Position numbers and translations under genes: made by a program. DNA of 64,000 nucleotides from Notamacropus eugenii (taxonomy: Eukaryota; Chordata; Mammalia; Diprotodontia; Macropodidae), in contig NC_092872.1 of NCBI RefSeq assembly GCF_028372415.1, forward strand, positions 514,538,224 to 514,602,223. The letters run 5' to 3'. Shown here piece after piece: positions 24,065 to 35,200 of the stretch; position 1 is the stretch's first letter; the number at the start of each line of letters is the position of its first letter. The notes under the pieces are model-generated. The model made no database searches. It worked only from the letters and a program-made list of their open reading frames with translations, and was not told the DNA's origin.

Positions 24065-24178
24065 CAGGGACAGCTAGGTAACTGTAGGACCTGAGTTCAA
24101 ATCCAGCCTCAGACACTTACTAGCTGTGTGATCCTGAGCCAGTCACTTATGCCCGATTGCCTTTAAAAAAAAAAAGGG
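24065..24178 (+). repeat. tRNA-derived SINE, short form
   Basis: GGGACAGCTAGGTAACTG, GACCTGAGTTCAAATCCAGC (B box), CTAGCTGTGTGATCCTGAGC, then an A11 tail. Truncated in the head by about 30 bp. Confidence 0.75.
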
Positions 24179-24490
24179 CCCCAGAATAAAAAATTCTTGC
24201 TAATATAGAAATATGTTCTGCCAGTTTCCACATGTATCATCAATGCCATGTTGCTTGCTGTTTCAATGGGTGGGGGAAGATTCTGGAACTCAAAAAAAAA
24301 TCTGAGTTAAAACTACATTAGATAAAATAACCTTCTGCTGCTGGGTCTTTACAACTCTATCTTAAAAAGCTTCCAGGAGTCTAGGACTCTGCCCTTTGTA
24401 AATATATCCTTTAACAAGGCGGCTGCTACTCTCCCAATACTTATTCCTGCTGTCCTAAGAGCCGACCCGCCCATTGTCTTCTGCAAATGA

Positions 24491-24504
24491 CCAGCAGGGG
24501 GAGA
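24491..24504 (+). promoter_or_regulatory. CTCF-like motif 1
   Basis: CCAGCAGGGGGAGA matches the CTCF core consensus CCASYAGRKGGCRS at 12 of 14 positions. It lies at the upstream edge of the CpG island. Confidence 0.45.
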
Positions 24505-24744
24505 CGTCCGTTCTGCTTGCCTTGAAGGGCAAAGAGCGCGCAGGCGCACTACGCACAGGGAGAAAGTCACAGCAGCGGGCTGCTAACAGCTGCAGAGAAA
24601 GGGGGAGGGGTGAGTCCTAGGAGCCACGCGCCTGGACGCGATCCGCGCGTCTCGGGGGGCTGCTGGGGCCGCCGACCCCTAACGGGGAGCAGCAGCCATA
24701 GCCCCAACAAAGCAGGGCCACCCGACGGCTCTCGGTGGTTCTGC

Positions 24745-24758
24745 CTAGCAGGGGGCGT
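24745..24758 (+). promoter_or_regulatory. CTCF-like motif 2
   Basis: CTAGCAGGGGGCGT matches the CTCF core consensus at 12 of 14 positions. It has the same orientation as motif 1. Confidence 0.5.
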
Positions 24759-24792
24759 GCAGAAGTAGGAGCAGGTGGATGCCCGCCTCGAA

Positions 24793-24806
24793 GCGCCCTC
24801 TAGGCA
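24793..24806 (-). promoter_or_regulatory. CTCF-like motif 3
   Basis: The reverse complement TGCCTAGAGGGCGC matches the CTCF core at about 11 of 14 positions, including the whole AGAGGGCGC half. It is oriented against motif 2, 34 bp away. Confidence 0.45.
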
Positions 24807-24898
24807 GCGGAAGTGTGGCTTTCTTTACATCCGTCCTCTCGAATCGCAGAGTTAGGAGAGGAAGGGGGGAGGGAGGGGAGAGGAAAAGTCACTGCATA

Positions 24899-24904
24899 AT
24901 GTAA
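24899..24904 (+). promoter_or_regulatory. Minimal start-stop uORF (ATG-TAA) in the ZFP64 leader
   Basis: ATGTAA lies 105 nt upstream of the ZFP64 start. If transcription begins upstream of it, ribosomes would meet an initiation codon directly followed by a stop, an arrangement known in other mRNAs to stall ribosomes. Confidence 0.35.
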
Positions 24905-25003
24905 ATAAACACGCGCTCTCCCCCAGCACCACCACCCCCCCTCGCCCCATCAGCCCTATGCACCCCGGCCTTTGCGGCCCCAGCGAGACTCCAGCCCCAG
25001 GCC

Positions 25004-25049
25004 ATGAACGCGAGCGGCGGGGGCGAGGGCTTCCCCGGCTCAGTCCAGT
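25004..25049 (+). CDS. ZFP64: ZFP64 coding exon 1
   Basis: Encodes residues 1-15 (starting MNAS) plus the first base of codon 16. The donor is GTAAGT at 25050. The exon sits inside the CpG island, and intron 1 (1715 nt) begins in GC-rich DNA. Codon 16 reads Phe (T+TT), where I recall Ile in human. Confidence 0.93.
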
Positions 25050-28000
25050 GTAAGTTATGCCGCACGGCGCGCTCCGGGGTCCGGGCTGGAACACGCTGAG
25101 GGAGAAGTGGGCCGAGTCTGGAGCCCCGAAACCTGGGTAGCAACAACCTGCCGGCGCGAGCCCCAGCCCGGGAACCTGGCTGGGAGAGAGCGCGCGCTTG
25201 CGGAGCGGAGGAGGGCGTGGGAGCCGGGGACGCCGCTCGCTTGCCTTTTTTTCCGGGCAGCGCCGCGGCTACGCTCGAGCCGGGGGGGAGGCGGGGTGGG
25301 CTGCGTCTGCCTCGGGGTTAGCTCCAGCATCAGCCCCGCCACGGGCTCCGTCTCCCACCCCTGCCAGTGCAGAAGGCCCAGCCAAGGCGCCAGGGGACCG
25401 GAGCTTAGGAAAAAGTTTGAGGCTACCCCAGCCTTGGTTCGCGGCCCCTTCCCCCTCGGGGCTGGGGACACTTCTGTCAGGACCGAGGCTAGACAGGGGG
25501 AGCCAGAGGAAATCCCTGCCCGGATACAGCTAGAAAGTTCTGCCGCTCACTCCAAATCCTGCCTTGTTGGGGGATGTGATTTCAGCATTAATAATCGGGG
25601 AAAACGCATTTGCGTGACCCCATTAATAAGAAATCCAGGTGAGCTGAAGGCGCAGCAGATTATGCGGTGTACCCCTGGTGGGGTGCGGTTTGCGGGGGGA
25701 AACCACTTTAATTGTAGCATCATTCTGTATTAACCCTTGCTGTCCCCTAGATTAGAAAGTGTCTGGAATTTTTTTTTTTAAACACTTGTCAGTTACATAT
25801 CTTCCTCTTTCAAGCTTTTAATCTAATGAGAAAGCGTGACCTTGAAAAAATGTATCCTCTCTCCAAGTCACTTTATGTCTCATTTCCTCAGTTAATGTGG
25901 ATAGTAAAATAGCTACAAAGAAATTATACTTAGGAAGGACTTCGAGCTCCTTAGGGGGGAAAAAGTTATCTGAATTTAAAGTATTATTGATATTGTTATA
26001 CCAGTAATATCAGTGATAAAATAATGAGAATAACTTTAGGCTTGCTACTTTACCAAAAGGAAATACACGCAGGACACATGTACTTTAGGAGATGGGAAAA
26101 AGAAATGATTTAGTTACTTTACGTAGCATATATTGAAGGCCTCACTCCTTTAAAAATATATTCTTTTGTTTTGCAAATATAAATTTAATTGGGCTTGGTA
26201 TTTAAAAATTCACAAGAAATTCATCAGTGTTTTGAAAGATCCATGTTATACTTACACCCAGGCAAACATAAGTTTGTGTATAAATAAATTTATGTGGCCA
26301 GGCTTTTCCTGACATCTTTCTGTGCCTAGCTAACCTGCTCCTCAGGTGGTCTGTTGTCCAGCTGTTCTTGGAGTCTTTACATTTTGGTAGGGCCTTCCAG
26401 AGTTTGCCTTCCACTGGCGGAATCTCGGAGAATCCAGAGTTACTTTCATGCCATTAAGTAGACTTTTGGTATAGTCATAAGAATTTACCTTTTTAAGAAA
26501 TTGCACAGAAAAGAACATTTAATTTGGAGTTAGAAGACCTGCATTCAAATTCTGGTTCAGACATGTTGCTTGTTTGACATTGGACAGATCACTTCATATT
26601 TCTGAAGAGGTTGCACTAGATGAACTCAGAGGTCCTTTCTGGCTCCAAACCAGTCACCCTGATCTGTGATCTTTATCATTAGTCCAAAGGTAAAAGCCCA
26701 TTCATTTTGTACTTTGAAAATGTTTTTAATTCACTTATGCATTTTTTATTTTCATTTTATGTAGTTCCTGGTGGCACTACTGTCTTAGTGGAGCTAACCC
26801 CAGATATTCACATCTGTGGCATTTGCAAGCAGCAGTTTAATAACCTGGATGCCTTTGTAGCCCATAAGCAAAGTGGTTGTCAGCTGACCAGCACTACCCC
26901 TGGTGCTCCCAGCACAGTTCAGTTTGTGTCAGAGGAAACGGTGCCGGCTACCCAGACTCAGACCACCACAAGAACCATCACTTCAGAGACACAGACCATC
27001 ACAGGTATGTATGTATAGCTTTAATCACTCAGAAAACAAAAATGTAACCATAAATGACCAGATCCTTGTGACTAAATGCCAGCTTTTACCACTGTCTTAA
27101 AAGGGGGCTAGTCACAAAATTCTAAAGTTGAAAGTCTCTTTAGTCTGTCTTCTATGTAAACCAGACTTCTTTTTTTATATATGAGGAAACTGAGATTCAA
27201 AGAAGGCAGATATCTTGCTGAAGATGATACAGGAAGTTGGTTAGTGGCAGACCTGAGACCAGAACCCAGTTTTCCTGATTCTTTTCTCTTAGTGCAATAC
27301 TGTTCTCTTTGAGGAGAAAACCCTTGGATTGAAGTCATCATTGTCAGTGAACACAATCATTTGTATGCAATACAAGAAAGTTCTGGGTTTGGAATCTTAG
27401 GGTTTACACTTTAACACAGGGAAGAAAATTATTAGTTTCAGATGTGGTTATTAACTCTACCCTTTTCCCATTCATTCAGTGAACACTTAATAAATAGTTA
27501 ACAAATACCTACTATGTTAAGAACATGGGGCTGGATACTAGGAGAGATATAAAGTTTAGACAGCCGTCTCTGCCCCTATGGCACTTTCTGTCTGGTAAAG
27601 AACTAAAACCCATACACTGATAATTATCTGCAATACACAATTAACCATGACAAGTACATTAGAGAGATGCAAAGTGCTTTGTGAGATCCAGGGGAGATCA
27701 TTCCTCACCAGTGGAGGTTTCCTGGAAAGGGCAACATTTGAGGAGGGCTTTCAAAGGTTTTGAGATAAGGTTTTGAGGAATGGGGTGGTGAAAGGCAGAG
27801 ATACGAGGCATAAGAAAGGAACAGCGTAAGCAAAGGCAAAGAGGTAAGAACCCATTTGGGGAACTGAAATTGTTTGTAATATGAGATAAGGTGGAATTGT
27901 TGGAAAGAATAGTATTGTGCCAAACTGTGGAGAACTTTGAATAACAAGGCAAAATCAGTCCATCAGTAAGCATTTATTAGGTATCTACAGTATACTTAGC

Positions 28001-31000
28001 AGTGTGGTAGGTACACACAAAGGCAAAAAAGTGAAATATTCCCCACTCTTAAAGACATTATATTCTACCAGGGGAGATACATGTATCTATACAAGTATGA
28101 ACATAATAAATATTAAAAGAGTAAATACAAAAAATACATAATATAGTTAAATGAAAGATTGTTAGGGAGGGAGGGCATTTGGGGGGATCAGGAAAGGCTT
28201 CCTGTTAAAATGGTGCTTGAGGTGCATCTTCAAGGTTGTGAGAGATTTTATGAGGTGGAGGTAAAGAGGGAGTGTAGTACAGGCATTGGGGATGGCCATG
28301 AGATGAGAGGTGGAGTGTTATGTGTGAAGAATAAAGGAGAGACCAGTTTGGTTAAATTATAGAGTAGAGGAAGGGGAATAATGTATAATGAATGATGCAG
28401 GAAGAAGAGGTTGGTGCCAAATTGTGAAGGGCGTTAAAAGCTAAACAGAGGAGTTTATAGTTTATCGTAGAGACAATAGGAAACTACTGGAGTTTAGTGA
28501 ATAGGGTCAGAGCTATACTTAAGGATAATCACTTGGCTCTTGTGTGAGGAAGGGGGGATTGGAGTAGCAGGTTTGAGACAAAGACCAACTGGGCCATTGT
28601 TGCAATAATCCAAGTGAGCAGTGTGAATAGACAGAGGGGATCAGATTCTTAAACTCTTGTAGAGGTAGATAACAGCAAAAATTGGGCAACTTATTCTTTC
28701 TATTGAAAGTCAGGTTTCTTTGAGCATAAGAAGATGGAAAGAGTAAGAAAGAGTTCTAGGATGAAGAGGAATTTGTTAACAAGAAAGCACAGGTTCTAGA
28801 GGGAAGGGAAACACAAAGAGGAAAAGGCAGGGAAGAAAAAGCAGAACTGAAATGGATGGGGATGAGAGAGAATGAGAAGATAAAGGTTATGAATATGAAA
28901 GGATGATGGTCCCTTCAGCATTAACAGGGAAGTGCAGTAGATGGGAGGGTTTTAGGGAAAGATGAATTCTGTTTTTGACATGTTGAAGTTGAGATATATG
29001 TGGGATGTGCTGTCCAAAATGTCTAATGAGGAGGGAGAAGCCTTTTAACTCCTACTGTAGATCTTTCTTTTTTTTCCTTATTCCATCACTCTCCAATACT
29101 AGATATTTCTTCTCTCATGCCATTCTAAGCTAGACAAACATCACTACCATCTCTACACCCACTGACTGTTGTTGACCCTCAGCTATCTTTTCTCCATCTG
29201 CTTATATTACCCAGTCCAGATCCGTGTGTGTCTGTGTGTCTGTGTCTGTGTCTGTATCTGTATGTGTGTGTGATATTGCCCTTGATTCACTCTCCCTGTT
29301 TTCTCAAGGATTTCAGTACCTTCTTCTCTGCTCCTTTAATATACTCCTACTTTTGTCTAGTTGAGCAAATTTCTTAACTTGCGTGTTGTATATCTTCACT
29401 ACACCTCTCTTAGGCAAAGAGCTAGTCATACTTTAGATCTCGCTAGCCCCAGTACCTGCTGCCTCTATGATACTGAATTCCAAAATTCCTTTCTCTGATC
29501 ATAACCTCTTCTTTTTTCTCTGACTCTGCCTCAGTGTCATTCCTTCTAAACCAAGCTTTATGTTCTTGACAACATATAGTCCTTCCACCCCAGTCTGAAA
29601 CCTCACTTTCATTGCTTTGTTATCTCAACACTGTAATTGATCAGTTCAACTACATCCTGTTCTCTGTCCTGCATCCCTTGCTTCCTTTTCCTAAACCTCT
29701 ACTCACAAGTTTCCAAACTGCTGAGGAAGCCAGATGGCAAAGTATTTAGAGCTCTGGGCTTGGAGTCAGGAAGACCTGAGTTCAAATCTGGTATCCGACA
29801 CTTATTAGCTCTGTAACCCTGGTCAAGTTACTTAACCCTATCTGCCTCAGTTTCCATGAGCTGGAGAAGGAAATGCAAACCACTCCAGTATCTTTGCCAA
29901 GAAAATCCCAAATAATGTCACAGAATCAGACATGACTAAACAACAACCAAAACAACACAGGGTTGTTGTGAGGATCAAATTAGATAATATTTATAAAGCT
30001 CTTAGCATAGTTCCTGGCACACAATAGGTGCTTAATAAATGTTTATTTCCTTCCCCTCCAATGCCCTGGGTTACCTCCCCCATCTGCCTTTATTATTCTA
30101 TTCCCATGCCACTGAATACTCCCAAATGCCACTAGAAGAAGCCATACAGCTGTATTGGTTGGTTATTGTTCTTTAATATTTTAATATTGTTACTTTAATG
30201 TTCATAGTTGTGTAATTTAATCTCAGCTGTGTCCTCAATACTTTCTAGCAATCTTTTCATTCTTTCTTGATTGATTCTCTTCCATACTCCCCATAGCAGC
30301 TAGTCCAAACCTCCTTGAGTCCTCCAGTGATAGCAAAAACTGCAGGCCATGTGGCCAGCAACCCTTCCCTTTGCACCCAAAATTAGATTAAAATATAATT
30401 GGAAAATATTTAATGAAATAAGTAAAAATACAATGAGACATAGATAATGTTATATTTTAAAACTAAGTCAATATTTAGCCCACAGGTTTCCTTTTGTACC
30501 ATTTAGTGGCCCCCATTTCTATTTGAGTTTGACACCACTGATCTAAGAGCACCTTCCCTCTTACAACCCCTGACTTTGTCTACTACCTAACTAAGAAAAT
30601 CTAGGTCATCCGCTGAGTTCTCTCTTCCTCCATACTCCACACCTCAAAACCCATCTATTTTATCCCTCATCGTCTTCTCCTTTGCTCCAGTCTCTGAGGA
30701 AGTAGTAGCCCTTCTCCTTACCAAAGCCAATCCTGGTAATTATTTCCTTGATTATATTCCCTCATGTCTCCTCCAGTAGCTTGTCCCTTCAATAAATCAT
30801 ACTCTCTTTTATTCTTATTTCAGTCTTTTCCTAATCTTCTTATTTCTATCTTATCACCTACAAACATACCCAAGTCTCCCCTCCATCCTTAAGGAAAAAA
30901 CAAACTTGACTTATCCTGCCATCTCTTCAGAATCTTATCCTGTATCTCAACTCTATTTCATAGCCAAACTCCCAGAAACATTGCCTATTCTCATTGCCTT

Positions 31001-32143
31001 CATTTCATTATCTTCCACTCACTTTTCATCCTCTAGAAACCTTACCTTGTCCCTGAGCGGACACATGGTTTCTCCTCACCTCCCTTTCCCAGTACTTTCT
31101 AGCTGACACCCTGAGACAACTCCACTTCTAGGTGACCCCTCCCCATCCCATTGTCCACACTTTATTCTTCATCTCCCACTGACTGCTCCCTTATTCCCAT
31201 ATACTCCCCCCAAAACCCTAACTGAATTCCTCAATTTATTCATTTTTTAAAAGAGCTGCTTCTCTGCCCACCTTAGCTACACACAAGGATGGTACTAACC
31301 TTGATTTTGCTTTCATCCCCAAGTGTCCCACCTCTGTGTTTATGAAGTCTGAAATTCTTTGATCTCATAATCAGTCATCATTCCACCTCTTCCTCTGCCT
31401 TGCATCTCAAACCATTTTTCATCCTCAAACCATTTTTCATCCTTACCATGATCTCTCATTACTCCACCATCATTTCTTTCCTAGGCCAGCACCTCTGCCC
31501 TGCACAATCTCCTCTTGTGTCTTGATCGTTTGGTGAACCAGTCCACCAGTTCAACTGTATTCTGTCTTCTTAAGACCTTTGTCCCCTTATGTCATTGTTG
31601 TTGCCCCATCAAGCATCAGCTTTGGATTACTTCACCATCCACTGCTTTCGCTGCTACTGAACAAAGGTAGAGAAAAATCATGAAACCACACTGACTTGAT
31701 CCACTGCAAATTTATATTTCATAATCTCACTTAGTCCTCACTGTGAAAAAGCAGTTCTATTATGCCTCCCTATTGAGTTCACTACCCACTCTGTACAACA
31801 GCTCTTCCAAACCTTTTCATCCTTCCTCAAACCTTCCACAGATCCCATTCCCCCTCCCTTCTCATCTTAGGACCTCATATTTCACTGAAAATATTGAGGC
31901 CAATCACCAGGAGCTCCCTCTTCTCCTTTCCATCGAATCTCACATCACTCAGATACCATCTGCCACTATCTGTTCCCTCACTCTGTCTCACATGATGATG
32001 TAGCTTTACTCCTTAGCAAGGTTAACCCCTCTACATTCACAGGTGGTCCCATGCCATCCCATCTTCTCCAGCACATTGTCCTTTCTATCATTTCCACTCT
32101 CTCACTAATCCACAGTCTCTCTGATGGCTGTTTCCCTACTGCC

Positions 32144-32229
<86 letters not shown>

Positions 32230-35200
32230 CATATGTAAACACACACACACGCACACACATACACACACGCGCGCGCGCGCCTGTGTCTCCCCATTCTCAA
32301 AAAATCCTCAGTTGGTCTATCCATCCCTACTGACTACTGTCCTCTATCTCTCCTCCCTTTCATGAATAAATTTCTTGAGAAACTCTTCTAAAATCAGTGC
32401 CTTGTCTCCATTTCCTGTCTTCTAAATCCTCTGCAATCTGGCTTTTGATCTCGTTATTAACTTTTCTCTCCAGAGTTTCCAGTGATGTTTACCTTGCCCA
32501 GTCTAATGGCCTTTTCTTAGTCCTCCTCCTTGACATTTCTGCAGCCTTTCATGCTATCAGTCACCCTCTTCTCCTTGATACTATCTTCTCACTAGGTTTT
32601 TATTACTGCTCTTTCCTGGCTCTCTTCCTGCCTGTCTGACCATTCCTTCTCAGTCTCCTTTGCTGGATCTTCATCCAGATCTTGCATGCTCTCCATGGCT
32701 TTCCCTTAAGCTATGCGCTGATCCCTCATCTTCTTCCTCTATACTATTTTGCTTGGCGTTCTCACCGGGTCCCATAGATTCTATTATCATCTTTCAGCAA
32801 ATGATTCTTAGATATATTTGTCTAATCCTACCCTCTCTGCTGACTTCCAGTCTCACACTTCCAACAGCCTTCTTGGACATCTCAAACTGGATATCCCATA
32901 GACACCATAAGCTTATCATCAAAAACTCAAAACTGAACTCATTGTCTTTCCCCAAAAGCTCTCCCTACTTCTAAACTTCAAACTTCACCATTTTTCTAGT
33001 CTGCTAGGCTTGAAACCTAAATGCCACCCTTGACTTCTCACTCTCTCTCACCCTCCATATCCAATCAGTTTCTAAGTTCTATCAGTTCTACCTTGATAAC
33101 ATTTCTCATATACTCCCTTTTCTCTATTCTGATACTGCTACCACCCTGGTACAGACCCTCTTCACTTCACACCTGGACTATTATAGTAGCCTTCTGGTTA
33201 GTCTCCCTTATTCAAGTTTTTTCCCAGCCCAGTCCATCCTTCATTCAAAGGTCAGATTCTTTTTAAAGCACAGATTTGACCACGTTACCCTCCTGTTCAA
33301 TAAAGTCTAATGCCTTCCTATTACTACTTGGTTAGTCATTTTTTCAGTCATGTCTGACTCTCCCTGACCCCATTTGAGTTGTTGTTGGGTTTTTTTGGCA
33401 GAGACACTGGAGTGGTTTGCCATTTCCTTCTCTAGCTTATTTTACAGATGAGGAAACTGAGGAAAACAGGGTTAAGTGTCACATAACTAGTAAGTGTCTG
33501 AGGCTGGATTTGAACTTGGGAAAATTAGTCTTCTTGACTCCTGGCCCAGTGTTCTATTCACTGTACCACCTAGTTGCCCGGTTAGCACTAGCATCAAATA
33601 CAAAATCCTGTTTGACTTTTAAAGCCTTCATAACCTGACCTTTTTTTACCTTTTCACCTTTTTTACACTTTGTTCCCTTCCATGTACTCTATGCCAGTGA
33701 TCCTGACCTTGCCATTACTTGCACAAGACACTCTCTCTCAACCGTAGGCACTTTCTCTGGCTCTCCCCATGGCTTGAACTTTCTCCCTCCTCATGTGTAA
33801 CTCCTGGCTTCCCTACAGTCTCAGCTAAAGACCCATCTTCTGCAAAAAGCTCTTCCGAATCCTCCTTAATCTTAATGCTTCCCCTCTAGGATTAGCTCCA
33901 TGTTATCTTGTGTATATCTTGTTTGTATGTTGTTTGCATATTGTCTTCCCCGTTAGACTGTGAGTTCCTTGAGGCCAAGGGCTGTCTTTTGTTTTTCTTT
34001 GTATCTTCAGAGCTTAGCACAGTGCCTGGCATATAGTAGGCACTTAATACTTGACTTGACTTCTGCCCGCACTTTACTAAAATTGCTCTCTCCAAAATTA
34101 TCAGCCATCTCTTAACTGCTAAATCTAAAGGCCTTCTCTCAGTCTTCATCACACCCGACCTCTCTACAGTTTTCGATCCTGTTGACCACCTTCCCCTCTC
34201 ACATACTCTCTACTCCTTTGACTACAGCAACCCTCTTCTCCTGGTTCTCCTCGTACCTGCCTGAAGACTCTTCAGTTTACTTTGATTAACCATCATACCA
34301 AATTGGACTGTCCCCTAAGGCTCTATCCTGGACCCTCTTCTCATCTGTCACTAAGCAGCCAAGTCAATCAAGGGCTAGAGCACTGGCCCTGGAGACAGGA
34401 AGACCTGAGTTCAAACCTCTGACTCCAAATCAATGCTCCTTCCACTATTACTTCTAGATGGGAAGGCATCATAGAAGTGGCATTTGAACTAGGCAAACCT
34501 GTTTGGTTCAGTTTCAATTGTAAAACGAGGATAATAAATGTACCTACCTCACAGAGTTGTTGAAAAGGTAAAATGAAACGTTTGTAAAACATTTAGCATA
34601 GTGTACATAGTGGAGATTTAATAAATGCTTATTCCCTCCCCCCCACCCCGTACTCTCTCTCAGTGATCTCATTTCTCTCCATAGCTACAATTTTCTGAAA
34701 TCTTTGTCTTCAGCCCAAATCTTCACTGAATTTTCATTTCCAATTACCAATTCCAACCTGGATGTCTCCTACATATCTCAGATCCACCATATATTCCCCC
34801 CTAAACATCCCTCCTCCATGCTTCCCTATGTCTCTTAAACACACCACCATCCTCTATCACCCAGGTGCACAACCTCAGTCACAGTGTACCCTTCCATCTC
34901 CCTCCATATCAAATCAGTTGTCAAGTCTTGGGGCTTACACTTTCTTAGTGGGTCTTACATCTATCCTCTTCTCTCTCCTATCGCTGTCTTAGATTAGAGC
35001 CCCCCTCACCACCTCTAACTTGGCCTATTATAATAGCCTCCTACTTTGTCTTCTCCCTTCATAGAATTCTAGAATTCCAGTATTAGAATGGACCTCAGAA
35101 GTCATTAGCCCAATTCATTTCCAAAAAAAGAATCCCTTACTACCACACACCTCTAACATTTGCCCCAGTGAAAAGAATGCCAGTATATCATCCCCAAGAC

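Larger units (their letters stand above)
24430..25003 (+). promoter_or_regulatory. ZFP64: ZFP64 CpG-island promoter and 5'UTR
   Basis: AT-rich DNA switches at about 24.43 kb to CpG-dense sequence that continues through exon 1 to about 25.6 kb. No TATA box stands out. Visible elements are an NRF1-like palindrome GCGCAGGCGC at 24538-24547, GC-box-like G runs (24600-24610, 24865-24885) and three CTCF-like motifs. The transcription start site cannot be fixed from sequence; several dispersed starts are likely for such a promoter. Confidence 0.75.
24958..26840 (+). promoter_or_regulatory. Overlapping uORF in the ZFP64 leader, spliced
   Basis: An ATG at 24958, out of frame with the main start (offset 46 nt), has a poor context (C at -3, C at +4). 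In the spliced message it reads through exon 1 into exon 2 and stops at TAA 26838-26840: 55 codons overlapping the ZFP64 start. Leaky scanning past it is likely. I assign no function to the peptide. Confidence 0.35.
32040..34065 (+). mobile_element. L2 LINE, second tandem copy (pair A, right arm)
   Basis: Best preserved L2 here: CTTGACATTTCTGCAGCC, CTGTCTGACCATTCCTTCTC, TTCTCAGTCTCCTTTGCTGG, a degenerate reverse-transcriptase YADDSQIY box at 32795 (reads SANDS-stop-IY), CAACAGCCTTCTTGGACATC, GACACCATAAGCTTATCATC, CTGGACTATTATAGTAGCC, and a complete 3' end at CAGTGCCTGGCATATAGTAG (34020). A SINE is inserted at 33332-33590. Confidence 0.85.

Noticed and set aside
25107..25733. 208-codon frame in the intron 1 part of the CpG island
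   Set aside because: Low stop-codon density in GC-rich DNA explains it. Overlapping frames on both strands are equally open and none shows a domain.
29740..29810. tRNA gene candidate (also at the heads of the other SINEs)
   Set aside because: A-box and B-box-like motifs are those of tRNA-derived SINEs. The cloverleaf is not intact and a SINE body follows each time.
32051..32365. Frames rich in Tyr/Ile and Arg/Glu around 32.1-32.3 kb, or a CRISPR-like array
   Set aside because: Dinucleotide microsatellite inside L2. No spacer-repeat structure.
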